Notes: a model not told the origin generated them from the letters alone. Numbered from the stretch's first letter, positions 26,187 to 40,988 are shown. The stretch: 64,000 bases of DNA from Vespula vulgaris (GCF_905475345.1 NC_066589.1:2475501-2539500); one strand, 5' to 3'. Translations and numbers: made by a program.

Positions 26187-28020
26187 CTTCGAATTACCGA
26201 CTCTCGGAGATGCTCTCAAAACTTTTTCCATTCAACGATTGTCCTTGTATGAACGATCCAAACTTTCTCTTATGCTTTTTATTTCATGAATCATTTGGAA
26301 AAGCTTTTCTTCGTTCGTTTTTTGCATAACACAATATCCTCGAAGAAAGAAAATACATTTGCAATGAAAATATATTTGATTTATTGTTCCTTATAATTCA
26401 GCAATTATATTATTTTATTAAGGTTAATATCAGTGTCATCCTTGAAATTAGATAACACTTCGTATACGATCGATAAAACTACTTGCGAACGCCATCTATC
26501 AGTATATCAACTTTCTTTTTTAAGCCCTTCGTTATTAACGTAATTATTACTTGTATTGCGTATTACAAAGAATTTAAAAAATCATAGTTATTCAAAACAT
26601 CTCTTGTTGATTAACGTCATTCGCAAATATTATAATATTATCGACGATGTGTTTATCTTCAGAGATGCACTGTTTATATAAAGATGTGTCATAAAATGAC
26701 ATAACATTTAACGTTAGAAACTCTTATCAATAAAATAGTCTTCTATAGAAAGACAGGAGTTTCTAGTCTCACGTATTTCAATTCTTCGTTCGTTTCTATC
26801 AACTTCAACCATCTGTTTTATATTGCTGAGATGAGCATGGAAAAGCGAGATTCGAAAATTCGATAAGTATAGATAAATAAGAATGAAAAAGTGATAAGAA
26901 AGAAGTAGAGATGATAAAATAGAATAGGTAATATATAGATATAAAAGATAATATCCAGTAAGTAGATATGTACAGTACATACGATGACATACTTGGTACA
27001 AAAATTCGTTTACTTCTTACGTGAGATACATTTTTACGTAATTTTCCATTGGTACGCGTACATCATACATTTTCTCCCTCGAATCTATCTATATCAAAGC
27101 TATCAATAAATATCTTACTCATTTTTAACATGAACTACTATTTTTCTTACCGAAAATTGAACGACATCGATCGATCGATTGGCATAATACGAGCCACGTC
27201 TCAATAACTTTTAGTAATAAGGCGAGAAAAATGAATGCTCTTCGTTATCGTAACATCCATCAGTCTCAATTATCGCGACAAATTTCTTCTCTGGCTCGAT
27301 AAAAAAAAAAGCAAAAAAGAAGAAAGAAGAAAAAAGCAAGAGAATCGAAGAGGGTAAGAACCCATCGTGCTGCACGCTATATACGTGTCTCGAACCGTGA
27401 ATGATTTCAACGCGTTCGAACAACAATCGTGATGGCATTTACGTGTGTACATACTTTTAAAATTGTAATTACGATGCAAACGGCGCCGAATCATTCTTTA
27501 TTACGGGTCGCCAAAAACGGTACTCGTTGTTTCCTTATATATCGGAACAGCAAATGTACGAAGAGAACGGCGATTCTTTTAAGAAGAGAAGGAATAAGAA
27601 AAGAAGGAAAAGAAAAGGAAGAAGAATGGTTTCGACTCGAATGAATGAAAACAAAAAAGAAAGAGAGAGAGAGAGAGAGAGAATAAAGGTAAAAAAGGAA
27701 GAAGAAGGAGACTAGCGCTCGAGAACGTTCGGAACATGCGAGCGATTTTATCGTTACTAGTCGAACCAAAAAACAAAAAGGATAAGAGAAAAAGAGAGGA
27801 GGAGGAAAGATAAAAAAGGATGGAGAAAATACAAGAAACAAAAAAGAAGAAGAGAGACAGAGAGAAAGAGAGCAAGAAGGACAAAAAAAGGATAGAGAAG
27901 AGCCTTTCCCGTAGTTAGAAGCAATATTGTACGATTAAAACAACCAAGCCAAGCCATTATCGCACGACAAAGGGATAGAAAGACAGAGAGAAAGTTGAAA
28001 CAGAGGAGAAAAAGTGAGAG

Positions 28021-28052
<32 letters not shown>

Positions 28053-30748
28053 TGCCGAGACACGCGCCCTACTTTTTCCTTTTCCTTTTCTTTTCTCTTT
28101 TCTACTTTTTTTCTTCCTTTTTCTTCTTCCTTTTCACTTCTTCGGAGTCGTTCAAGCGAAACACAAACTCCGCGGATTTCATTAAAATTTCAATACGTTT
28201 CGTCAGTCAACCTCTCCCAGTCCGACTCCCAACCCAACCACCCCTCCCTCCCTTCCCAATGTAGAAAAGCGTGGATAGAGTTGGGGAGAGTGAAAACGTC
28301 CCTGGCTTTTCTTCCACTCCGGAGGTGATTCCCGGCCGGCAATCTACGTTCCCTCGGTTCGATTTTTACGAGGTCAAACCTAACGCGAGAGTTCCTTGCC
28401 TCCTGAACGGGCCACGAAATTGACGGTGGAAGGGCAATTTCGAAAATTACTCGTTACAGAGGGTAGCGTACGGAAACCGTCACACCCCGTTCCCTTTCTA
28501 AACCGCCTACCGTTTCGGTCCTGGCGTGGCTGAATACACCCATACAGAGAGACGTATACAACACGGAATATATGCACGTATATACACCTAGGTAATGCGT
28601 ATATGTATGTATATCTGGTTACACACATGTGCACGTTCTCGAGAACACACAGAAATGATGGCGTAGAACCGAATCGGCCAACCCTACGAGCTGTGAGTGA
28701 CGTTACCACGGTGCATTTGGTGCATTTGATGCATCCGCTAGGTTTCTGCCCTACCTGATTATTCTGCTCGGGACAGCTTAGCTAATGCATTCGATATTCC
28801 ATATTGCGGAAAGCTTTTGCTTTGGCCAACAGGTAAACCGCGTTTAGTCGTCATTTGCATTCCTCCTGTGATCGCTACTAAGCGATCCTCATGCAATTGG
28901 ATGTACGATCGAACATTGATAAAGGTCTTAAATACGTATTATATGTCTTTTTTTTATAGATATATAGATAATTCTTATAAACATATAATTCGTGTCGTAT
29001 AAATCTGTCAGTCAGTAAGAATTATTGGAACTATCTCCTTAACTAATCCCTTTTTCGTTATAGATTTCAACGAGCAGTTATTACCATCATAAAATGTACG
29101 TCCACGGAACGTGCTCTCACCGACGATATTAATTAAATCTGACTTCGAATCGTCCAAGTTATTCACGCTCTTTCGCGAATTCATCGGGGAACGTATTCGA
29201 GATACGAAAAGGGAGGAAGGAAGGAGTAAAAGTTCGCACTCGGTTCGGCACGTAATACCTAGTCGGAGTGTGGTCTAATAAAAATAAACTTTGTTATGGG
29301 GGCACGAAGACTGTGTATGAGAGCGCACGAGTACTATTCTTCGAAAACTTTATTAACCAGTGAAAATCTACGTAAAACTTTGTTATGCCTCAAAAGAGGA
29401 CGAGAGTCTTTAATCAATACAGTAATCTCGGATTGAACGACGTCATTGCAGGACCGAGGTGTGAACAAGTAAATCTACCAAGACGGAGCAAATATCTCTA
29501 TAATTACAGTCAGCACAAATAGAATGCATTGTATTGAAGGTAAAGTGCATCTCGTTTAGCACAAGACTCCTCGAGAACTTGATTCAGCTTCGAAATCGTT
29601 TAAACCTGACAATCGTCAATCCGCCATCTTTAACGAACATAAAGACAGTGTGATTTGCATTTAGACGTATAGGCGCGCGCACACACAGTATACACACACA
29701 CACACACATGTATACATAGACAAACAGATTACAACTTCTTAAGACTTCTATGTTCATCGTGTTTAAACAACGTCGTGCATGGAAAAAATAAAATAAAATA
29801 AAAAATATGCGCATCTTTTTTCTTATTAAGCTTTCATAAACGCTGAATAAAATCTTTACTTTTACCCTTTATCCTTGCATTGTCCAACGTAATTGCATGT
29901 ACTTTTACTAGTGAGCGGCGTAAGAAATAAAGTCGCGTGAATTAAAAATCCAATTTTGCGAAGCAGTAAGAGTTTTTAATTATTTCATTGAATAGAACAC
30001 ACGTTTAATAAAATTCTTTTTACCCCTTCTCTTCATTCTTTAGTATAGATTCATATGTACATACATGCGTAGATACGTATACTCTTAACAGAAACTATAC
30101 ACGTGTAGATGCGTATATATGTAGACTCTTAAATTCGTAAGTAATGGATCCATAGACGGATCAATATATCGAAAAACAGAGAAATTGAAGAAAAATATTC
30201 TTTGATAGGAAAGATGATAAAAAAAGAAAAAAAAAAAAGCAACAAGGCATATCTACTGCCTACTATACAGCCGGTGAAAAAAATGCTTTGCGAAGCGTAT
30301 TCGTTAATATCGTGTACCAACTAAAATAGAAAAAGAAAAACGATGAAAACGATAAAAAGGTGGAATATGAGAAAAATCTACGTACGTAACGTACGTACAC
30401 ATACTACGCGTATATACGTCGAAACGACGAGCAATTCGTTAAAACGATTCGGTATCGCGCAATTCGAGAGAAGACAAACATTGTGTGTATTGCAGTTACG
30501 GCGAGTAAACAAGGATGCGTTCAGTCGTACCTCGTACCTCTCAAAGATACACCAGGATCGTCAGAGCGAAGTCCTGCGTTCCCGGAGAGACCAACGAGCA
30601 ACGACCAATTCCCTGCAGTCCCTATATCGGAGTAGCAACATCGACGCTCCCGAATCCTCTCCACGTTCACGCTCGTACGCCGTAATGGCGATAACCTTTA
30701 TAGCTTTCGAAGCAGAGATACCGGCTAGCTCTATACTTTACTCTATAA

Positions 30749-30752
<4 letters not shown>

Positions 30753-30783
<31 letters not shown>

Positions 30784-30840
30784 TGTATATTATATATATA
30801 TACATATATATATATATATAAAATTTATATATATATATAA
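30753..30840. repeat. Compound (GA)n/(TA)n microsatellite
   Basis: A GA run to 30780, then TA-rich repeats. Confidence 0.9.
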
Positions 30841-33166
30841 AATATACATAAAATATAGAGAGAAAAACATTCCTGTATATCTAAAATAAGCTACACACAT
30901 ACATATATGCAGTAATCTACAAAAGACGAAAATATAGAAATAAGAAGAAAAACGAATAGAAACATATTATATATAAAAAAAAGAAAGAAGAATTTATATA
31001 AAAAATAAGATATACATAATAGTAGTGCCACATAAACACAAAGAGAAGTATCATACACACATACACGCACGTGCATACACACAAATAAAGAGACATAGGT
31101 ACACACAAAGCAGAGAGAGGAAAGTATATATGCACACGGACTATAGACACGGAAACTTACACAAACATTCATATACACATATAGGCATTTACAGAAGGAA
31201 TCTCCTCTCGAGGGCACCTGCCAGAAACCACCAGCAAACTATACTCACAACCACAAACTATAGTCCTCTTGTCGGTAGGATCTATGTACGCGATTCCGTC
31301 TCCCTTTCCGCGAGCTATACTACCGCTCCGCTCGTGCAACTACTTTATTATTTATCTCTTTCCCTTGCACGCCACAACTCTCCGCGAGCTAGTCCCACTA
31401 TACTTACTCGTACCTCTCGACATTTTATTTATCGAAATAGTTCTCTAGCGGCACGATCTTTCTTCACCGTGCGTAATCACGACGAGAAAGTTGTGACCTC
31501 TCAATAATATTTATTTGATTAGGATGTATCATAAATATTTAACAAAGTTATAATTTAAAAAGCAAAGTTTCAACAAATGTGGAAGAAGAAAAAAAGAGTA
31601 TGATTAAAAAATTAGAAAGTATTAACTTAATAATTGAACAATGTTGAAGAACAGTACAAGTTGAAAATGAACCATTTTCAAAAAATATTAAAATTGAAAT
31701 GCAACTGCGTGAAATTAATTATACATTGAAACAAAGAATGGCAAAGAAAAAGAACTCTTTATCTGTGATACAAATAGCTCTTTGAATTTAATAAGTGCAA
31801 AAGTAATATCTCTACAATGGTTTTGTACTATTTTTGTCCTTGTTCGCTAATCGCTTACAATTTAGGCACGTTTCTATCAAGAAATTTGTTTTTGGTTTCA
31901 TCGCCAACAGGACGAGGACATATTTTTTAATATCATATATTTTTTAATATCACGCTGAATTTATTTTAATAATCAGTTTTCATTAAATAATTTTTATTTT
32001 AATTACATTTAAAACACAGTAACAAATAATGTTTTTTACTAGTCCGTTTGTTTTGAATTATAAAAGATTTAAAAATTAAGTTTAACCACAAGTAGACAAA
32101 TGCAAACTGAATTCATTTGGGTCAGCATGACCATATTTAAATTAAAAAAGCACGATTGAAACAATGTTGTCTGGTAGATGAATAACCAGAAAGTAAAGCT
32201 ATTCTTTAAAATATCTGGGAACGTGATTTTTGGAGATGTACTGTTCTTCAAATCATTGATTCAATTATAATAATAAATAATAAATAATATTATAATATAT
32301 AATAATTAATAAATACACATAAAGTAAATAATACAAGTAAAATGTTCTCAAATTTTATATAGTTTGTATAAATTTGTTATTGGAAAATATTGTAAAATAT
32401 TGTAGAGAGATCTATGCAAATACTATTACCAGATGAATTACATTTAACTAAACAATGATCATGTTATTATATTAATATTGATAATATAGCCTTTGTTCAT
32501 TCGAATAGCGATCGAAAGAATAGAATTGAATTCATATGATTATCGCTTTGAGGTTAATCATTTATTATAAAATTGAACAGACTGCGAAAAATGAGAGAGG
32601 AGAGAGAGAGAGAGAGAGAGAAAGTGCGTCGATGAATAATTTCATGGCGTGAACGTGTGTGGCGTTAAAAGTGTCGTCGAATAAATGCATAAAAATTGAA
32701 GTAACGCACGCGAACGCGGTGTATAAAATTCGCCGCAAGTGGCACAGAGGGGAAAGGGATGAAAAAATATGTTTCGTTTATACGGATGAAAAACCGTGAC
32801 CACGACGCCAGTCAGAAATTTCATTTTTATAATTCAAGATATATATTTTAAATCGAATAACATCGAAAAATGGCTTAAAATTTTCACTGGCGTTAAATAT
32901 TCGTTATTTTCAGTGAATAATTAACAAAGATCGAATAATTGGTAACGATTTTAAGTTAACGTATTATAAAGCAACTATACGTTTTAATTTAACGCAACAT
33001 AATATATTTTATTTCCGCAATTTTCAAAATGATTTATACGTATTTATAACGACGAGAAGATTCGAAATAGTTGTTATAAAGAAAAGAAAAATTCGTCATT
33101 GCTTATATAAAGAAATTCCATGAAACTCATTTTTATAAACTTTTAAAAATCGTATTGACACTAAAC

Positions 33167-33167
<1 letters not shown>

Positions 33168-33204
<37 letters not shown>
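33168..33204. repeat. (CT)n microsatellite
   Basis: CT run in AT-rich DNA. Confidence 0.9.
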
Positions 33205-33214
<10 letters not shown>

Positions 33215-35350
33215 ATCTTTCTTTTGAAAACACATAAAAGAAAAAATTTGATTTCTTTCCTTAAATCTATCACTAGACCGAACACGTTTCTCAACGAAAT
33301 AAGATTTCATTATCGACGCAGACAGTAGGGAAGGACCGACATTATCGGTGTCTGCTATCGAAGAAGGTTAGTACAGTCTTGTCACCGAGAAATAGATAGA
33401 GATAAAGAGCGTGACAGATGTGGAGGGAGAGAAAAGAGAAAGAAGGAAGGGTGGAAGGGAGAAATATACGGGAAGGAGAGTATAAGATAGGATAAATTTT
33501 ATTAGAATTCGAGAAGCCGCGATATGGAGGAACGACGAGTATCAAATCGATCGAATCTCAATTTGAACGGTCTCGTCGTACAAGACGAATATTTCGCTTC
33601 ACCGAGCAGCCTTTCCAAGCATAGATGTACAAGATATCAGATAAGAGTCGGCTCTTGAGGTATTCCAGAGCTAGTGGAAGGAGATTATATATATATCTGT
33701 GTTTGTGTGTGTGTGTGTATGTGAGTATATGTCTATGAAAAAAAAGAGAGAGAGAGAAATGAAGGGTGTGAGGTTGCGCAGCTGTGTTAGCAACCATCCC
33801 TTTCTCGGTCCTCTACAACGTGAAACTCTTTCCTCGATAGAAACATGCGTGTTGTCAGACCGCTGACGCCCAAGCGCAGTACCAAATTTTCACAAAAATT
33901 TCTTCTACCCTTGTTACTAGGCTCGTTGTACTTTTTTTTTTGACTGTTTTTATACCTCTCTCGTTTTGTTTTGTTTCATTTTGTTTCTGTTATTCTTTTT
34001 ATTTTTCTTTTTTTTTTTTTTTTTATTTTATTTTTTTGTCGGCGTTTCCGCTCGAAAGCATCCGATTAAACGGGCGAACAAAACGTCACGTTCATCGGAT
34101 ATGACATACCACGCTTGATGCAGACTCTCCGTAAATGCCTTTTAAAATTTGATACAATAATTTCATCATTTTAGCGAACTTATTGTTCAGTAAAAATGTA
34201 TTTTCGTTTACCGCCAAACGCATCACCAGCAAAAAACACAGTCTTTTTCACTCACTCATTCACTCACTTTTTCTTTCTTACTTTCTTTCTCTCTCTTTCT
34301 CTCTCTCTTTTTCTCTTGCTATTGTACTTTCAAAACTATTGCAAACCGAGATATATGTACGACAGTAAAAATATTTTAAAAAAATGGGAAATAGAAAAAA
34401 TAAAAATTCGTCAACGACCGTAAAATTTGTGCTCGACCATTTAAATTTCTATCGTCGTTTGTGAATATTACGATATTTTTAATAAAAAGAAAAAAAAGGA
34501 AAGTAAATATAAAATCTACATAAACACAACAATATTTTACGTTCGTTCATTTCTTTAAATTACATTCTCTAATAAATTAATCATCAAAATTAAGAAACAT
34601 CACTTTAAATATTCCAATTAAATAATTAATTTACCCTTACTCTTCATAAAAAAAATAAACTTATCTATTAAATTCTTCTAACATGTGACACCAAAGATTA
34701 ATATTAAACTTCATTAATTAACGCGAGAGAATAACAACTCGTACATAAACGTATCTGCGAAATATCTTGTTTTTATGCTTCCACCTACACGAAATATATA
34801 CACGTATGTCTCTCGAAATATATTGAATTTACCTGGAACGTCTCTGAAGCTCGACACGAAGAACGAAATTGAAACATGTGTGCCCAACACTCTCTGAATT
34901 CTCTCATAGCAACCTCTTTCTTTCTCTCTCTTTCTCTCTAGTTCCCTTTCTTTCTTTTTTCATCTTCCCTTCTGTTTTTGCTTCGTGTTATATCGAAAGA
35001 AGTATCGACGAACAGGGCCGTATTGTCGACGAAATACGCAAGTAAAAAAGAAAGGAAAAGAAAAGAAAAGAAAAGAAGAAAAGAAAGAGAAAAAGAAAAA
35101 GAAAGAAAAGGATAGTGAAACGTGCGGAAGGTAAACGACAAGTAGACAAGAATTTTCTGAATTTTCCATCCATCCCTTCATATATTCTTTCTCTCAACCA
35201 TGGTCTATTCTTCTATCTCGTACTCTGTTGAAGTAATCTCAAAGACGAAATAGACTAAAAATATTTAATGAAAGTCAATTATTTTCATCTTTTTTTGCTA
35301 TTCTTTAACAATATCTCATCATATACATATGAATGTACATTGAATATACA

Positions 35351-35378
35351 TTGAATGATATACATATATATCATTCAA
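35351..35378. repeat. Perfect 12-bp stem hairpin
   Basis: TTGAATGATATA, a 4-base loop, then TATATCATTCAA. It is followed by two copies of TCTATAAATAGTT (35378 and 35403). Confidence 0.7.
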
Positions 35379-35430
35379 TCTATAAATAGTTTATAATAAT
35401 CAGTCTATAAATAGTTCTTATGTATTACAA

Positions 35431-35431
<1 letters not shown>

Positions 35432-35472
<41 letters not shown>
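35432..35472. repeat. (TA)n microsatellite
   Basis: Pure TA run of about 20 units. Confidence 0.95.
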
Positions 35473-35474
<2 letters not shown>

Positions 35475-35639
35475 TTCTTCTTCGCATGATATTAAATTTG
35501 ATTTAATTCAGATAATATTATACAAACGACGAACTCGTTAAAACGATCCTCGTCGTTTCAAATCCTTATCACCTCTTCGAAACTTCTCATTGAAATACAC
35601 ACTTTCTCTGTTTAAATCGAGATGGCTTAGCTGTATTTA

Positions 35640-35900
35640 ATTAAAGATATCGCCATAGAAAAGCATCGTTGACCCAAAAGGAGAAATTCGTAAGGACGCA
35701 TGCATAGGTGAGACGGGTCCAATTGGAAATGACATTTCTATTGTATGTGTCCTACGTGCTTCTCATTTACAAGCTACTGCGGATGCACAAATAGGAAATA
35801 ACAGTGCCAATACGATGTGTCGTACAAGCAAGAGAAAGGCCAAACGTGCAGCCCGCGGGCCTGTAATAATATCGTCGGCTCATTAGTACGAAAGGGATAA
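35640..35900. other. Unique GC-balanced non-coding block
   Basis: A stretch of about 260 bp with high sequence complexity, no microsatellite and no open frame, between repeat-rich flanks. It includes a GGGTCCAATTGGAA stretch and a CCCGCGGGC palindrome (35851-35859). It has the look of a conserved regulatory element, but this is inferred from composition only. Confidence 0.25.
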
Positions 35901-35996
35901 GTTTCTTGGTATAGTTGGCGCAGACACTCGATAGAAGCGACTGTGGATAGATACGATGTTCTATCTCTCTCCTTCTTGTTTCATCTTTGAAACGAA

Positions 35997-36055
35997 AGAG
36001 AGAGAAAGAGAGAGAGAGGGGGAGAGAGAGAGAGGGGGAGAGAGAGAGAGAGAGA
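35997..36055. repeat. (GA)n microsatellite, interrupted by GGGG
   Basis: Two GGGG interruptions spaced 16 bp apart. Confidence 0.9.
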
Positions 36056-38465
36056 CCTCTGAGTCTCTAGAACTTTCGTGATCCACGATGTTTAACAACC
36101 ACCGCCATTCTGCCTAGACACCCATGCCAGTTTCCTATATACTACTTCAATGTCGGAAACGTTTCAATGAAGATTAGTACACATGATCGGTATTCATGAT
36201 AGAATGCAATTTTAGTTACGTTAAAGTTAAGTTAGTAAAGAGAATGAAGATAGTTCCACGGGAAACTGCTCGTTAAGAATTTGTAACGTGCATGTACTTA
36301 TGTACGTGCAACGTTCCTATCTCTACGTGATACGATACATTTTAATTAATTTCCAAGAATATTATCGAAATTATGTTGTAAGACCTTTTGTAAGAAACTA
36401 TTGAATTTGTCATGAATACATCTTCTAATACAATCTTCTAGTACTCTTATTACGAATCTAAAATTTTTTTAATAATTTAAATAAAAATATATTCCATATA
36501 TAAGATCTACTTCGATCGTTATGAAAAGCGAAGTAGTGGTAGTGGTAGTTGTAGCGAAAGATCGAAGGGGAAAGAGAAAAAAGGAAATTTCGTAAAGAGC
36601 GAAAGGTCATAAAGGCCGTCGGCGAAGAAAAGGCAAAAGATGGAGGAAGATTGCGGACGTCGGAGAGAGAAGGGGTACACCGTAAAAACTAGTAATTCTC
36701 ATGGGGTCTATAAAAATGTTTATCGCCATCAATAAAAAGAGTTTCCGCGTGGAGGTGCTCACAACTAACCGGCCATCCCTCCGTATCTCTCACCCCTTTT
36801 CCTTTAGACGTTAAAGAGGATTAAAGAATGAAAGGAAGATGAGAAAGAACGTAGAGAAAAAAGTAAGGCAGAAAGAGAGAAAAAGGAGAGGGTATGAAAA
36901 AAAGAATACGAGGAAAAAAGCTCTAATCTTAACGACGAACCAGCCGATAAAATCCTTCAACTTCTTGGGCCATTGTTTTAGTTTTAGAAAAGATTTTTAG
37001 TTACGAGGTTGCACCATGCCACTCGCATACTTTCTCTCTTCTTCTCTCTTTCTCTCTTTCTTTCTCTTTTCTTCGTCCCACCGACATGAACGGATAAATC
37101 GCTTCTGGGTGCGTACACACTGATTTTGAGTTTACGAGCCGGAAATATTCGAGAAAACGTTACGAGGGATAAAAGATAAAAATGTGATGAACGAGTCGAA
37201 TGGAGTGGGAACATTGTACGAGGCATTTTCTTTAAACTTTTATCGTACGAACGTCGAGAGAACCTTTTAGCGACGATGAATAATTATTCGAGTTGATTCA
37301 CTTTCAATCGGTCCGATCGGGATTAAAGATGCGTTTCAAAAAGACGTACGAGATTTGTGCTATTCTAGTGAAAAGGAAAGAATACATATTCTTCGAATGT
37401 CAGAACATTTTTTAAAAGAAGAAAAGATTATTATGTCCCTCTTCTCCTTTTTCTTATCCGTTTTCTTTCTTCAAATATCTTTAAATGCTTAATCCGCTGA
37501 CCGTAAAGGACGAATTAAATGAATTAAATTCCTAATGAAGATTTAACTTTTCTCGGCATAAAAGAAGAAACAAATCATTTCTTTCTCTTATACTAATAAA
37601 AAATATTTTATATAGCTTGATCCTAATTGAATAATTTATGCAAAGATTCCTGTTTTCATTAGTACGATTTTATTTTTAATCGAAATAAATTTCACACATT
37701 CACTTTCAGTTATTAAAAATTTCCCTAATTGACTTTATAACGCCATTTAACTTTAAAATCACACATTCATATTTGTATCAGCGTATTACAAATTTTGTCT
37801 CATTTTTTGCCGCGAAATTAATCGTTAGTTCATATCTAAAAATGAAAATTTTCTAAATTCTATAAGGATATATACTTATTGTTAGTTACATTGATATAAC
37901 TTACATTATAATGTAATAAATAAATAATACAATTTCATATTATATAATTCTATTTTCTTTTTTCAGATACGAAAAAAGATTGAATTATAGAGAATCAAGA
38001 AACAACTCGTGAAATTATTTCAACCTGCAAGGATTCGAGAAATCTGATTGGTTTATTTGTTATACGAAGAAGAACGATTCGGCAAGCTTTCATAATTAAC
38101 GTGTACGACTGAGGAATCTCGCATAATTATTACGATCGTTTGAGAGAAGGTCTGCCTCTTTGATCCCTTCAAGACGATCTTACGACTAGTTCTCCCGAAA
38201 ACCTAGCTGGTATTTCCATGAATCATTAGCTATCGCTTCTACCTGCTTACGATGTTCAACCAAGATTACGTCTTCAGACTAAAGTGAAACAATCTTCTCT
38301 TATTACGATTATCTTAATAATCGATTGATAATCGAATTTTCAACTTTCGAAACGAATCAATCAAAATTGATCGAGTTAATCGTAAGAGAAAATAATAATT
38401 TGTTGACTTTAATCATCTTAATTATAATTAAATCTCAACGAACGATAGACAAGTTTCTACTCTTT

Positions 38466-38468
<3 letters not shown>

Positions 38469-38508
<40 letters not shown>
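38469..38508. repeat. (TA)n microsatellite
   Basis: About 20 TA units followed by CATA repeats. Confidence 0.95.
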
Positions 38509-38511
<3 letters not shown>

Positions 38512-39687
38512 TACATACATACATAATAGAATAATACATAGACTCGTAAAGTGTTTATACCATCGTCTCAAGTACATGCTCCACGCCTACCACAGCCAAT
38601 GAATATTCACTTTGAATATGCATATAATACTCGACTTTGCTACCGCTCTCAATTGGATAACGTGTTTCGGTAGGTTGAGTACCATTCTCTATCTCTCAAA
38701 AGGAAATTATCGTGATTTAATAAATTCGATTCGTTATTTTTTCATCCCTCGAAATGAAATAGAATAAGACGAAAACTACAGTTTCTATTAAAGGATAATA
38801 GAATCTATCGTTCGATGATCGAATTCATAGATGAATTGAAAAAGTAAATGGTGATAAAGCTTTAATAAAAGAGTTTTTGAAGGTTTTAAGTTTTAAACGT
38901 GTAAAAACGAAGAAACGAATGAAAGAAGAAGGAAGAAAGTCAAAAAAGCAAAGAAAAGAGAAATCTACAAAGATAGAGAGAAAAGGAGAAAGAGAGAAAG
39001 AGAGAGACCGAAGGAAAGGAGACGTCTTATTATTCCTGAAGCTTGACTTCCGGTAAGCTCTGCAGCAAGGTTCACAGCACGTTCTTGCCGCAAACAAGCC
39101 TCTTACCTGGAAGGCAGAAACTCTCCTCCGCGAGGATATCCACGAGTATCGACCATCCATTTCAAGTATCCAACTTCGTGAGCCAACACTCACAATTATC
39201 AACAAACTAACTCGAAGCTAACTCGAGGCAACGTGTTCTCTTCTCGCAATCTGGAAAAACGTTTCCTAGATAGTCTTTAAAATTTCTCTTATTGTCCTAT
39301 ATAAATATAAATTAAATAAGAATCGTAACGCTAGATATACGATATATTTTATATCATTTTCAACGACTCGTTTTGATACCGTACGGAGGAGAGCCATAAA
39401 GGGACATACGTTAAAACGTCCAGAACAAGTTGGACTGTCGAGAAGAGCGATAACTTCTAGTAAAGCTTTTAATTAACTCGATAAAAGTTTTATCCTCTAA
39501 AAAACGTCCGATGGAGAGAGAACACGCTCGTTGAAACAATATACCAACCTATTAACGCTGAAGTTTAAGACTTGTCATTACCACGAAAGTATCTTAAATT
39601 TGGAAAGCTTACGTTTATGGAATTTTTTATCTTAAAAGGGAAAAAAAATTAAAAGAGAGAGACGGAGAGGGAAAGAGAGAAGAAAAG

Positions 39688-39688
39688 A

Positions 39689-39734
<46 letters not shown>
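39688..39734. repeat. (GA)n microsatellite
   Basis: GA run within a purine tract that starts near 39640. Confidence 0.9.
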
Positions 39735-39879
39735 TAATTGTTAGCGATATCGTACATCTAAAACGCTTATTATAATCAATTAATAAGAAGACATTAATTT
39801 AGTAGAGCTGATACTTACGGTAAACGTCATCATAAATTTGATGGTTCTTCTCGTGAGTAAGATGAGAGGAGGTAAATAG

Positions 39880-39923
39880 AGAGAGGAAGAGAGAGAGAGA
39901 GAGAGAGAGAGGCAGGCAGGCAG
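39880..39923. repeat. (GA)n followed by (GGCA)n
   Basis: GA run ending in three GGCA/GGCA-like units. Confidence 0.85.
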
Positions 39924-40987
39924 AAAGATAGACGAAGTACTTTGCATACGCAAATCTAGCACGTATAACGAAGGTGACATTAAACAGAGGAAAAAGGAAA
40001 TGCAAAGGCAAACGTAGTTCTTGAAGAACGCTTTACGTGATGCAACGTTTCAACAGAAAGTGTAGATCATTGCACCGCAAACATAAGTCTCACCATCGTA
40101 CTCTCTCTTTAGTCGTACTCTTTTTTATCGTGTCTCTAATTGATATAAGTCCGTGTATAAATTAAAACATTGAGAGACTTTCTAAGCTCGACGAATCTTG
40201 AAATTATAATAGGTAAAGTCGAACATTTTTTAATATTCTATTACCGGACGTATTCAATAAATGTTTTTAATGTAGGAAACGTGTTGTTAACATTTTCCAC
40301 GTGACGTAAGCAGCTCCGATAAAGATTGATATCACTACGCGGAGAGAAAATATCAAAAAAAAAAAAAAAGGAAAAAAGCAAAAAGAAAAGAGGAAAACAG
40401 GAAAAAAGATTCCTTCTTTCCTTCTTCTTTTTCTTTTCGAAATTGTTTATTTCGAAATAAACTTCGATTCGTTCCACTTCCCGATATACAGATTCTTAAA
40501 GATAAGTTCGTACTGGAAAACTTAGCATTAACCGAAGCGACAGTGGAATTGAAAGAATCGAAAGTAGTCGATCGATAGAAAACTACACGTTTCTTTTTCT
40601 TTCTACTGTTTCGTTCTCTTCTCTCATCTTTTCATTTTCTTTCACGTACGATGAAATCCATGGAAAAGAAAAAAAAATTTCTTATCGATTTATAATGACG
40701 GATTTAATATTCCTTAACACGTAGAACGAAAAAAGAGGTCAGTGAGGAATCATCGAGATGACGAAAACGACGACAACGACGAGAACTTCGCAAAGGGTGG
40801 TACAGAAACAAACGAGCACATTTTCTCCGAGGTTGCGCTGATCGAAAAGGGTCGCGACAGCTTTTATCGTTCTAAGACGACTGCTTGGTGTGTACATACG
40901 TACTTCTTTTGTTTCGGCTGGACCCTCATCAAATTTCCTGTCGTCGAAAGTTTCCCGGCTGTTTAGCAAACTTCACCCACTCGTTTC

Positions 40988-40988
<1 letters not shown>

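Larger units (their letters stand above)
20001..30300. other. Intergenic sequence without a supported gene
   Basis: AT-rich sequence with CT/GA runs. Unique GC-balanced patches at about 20740-21010, 24020-24190, 25640-25820 and 28270-28880 are not explained by repeats and could be regulatory. The 28690-28740 part carries three near-repeats of TGCATTTGG/TGCATTTGA/TGCATCCG. A possible 43-codon ORF (24519-24650) is listed separately. Confidence 0.45.

Noticed and set aside
31408..31423. Minus-strand ATG followed by a GTAAGT donor after 16 nt
   Set aside because: An exon this short cannot be supported without a partner; the ATG context is ordinary.
32069..32251. Possible transposase remnant on the minus strand
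   Set aside because: No catalytic motif or terminal repeats can be recognised.
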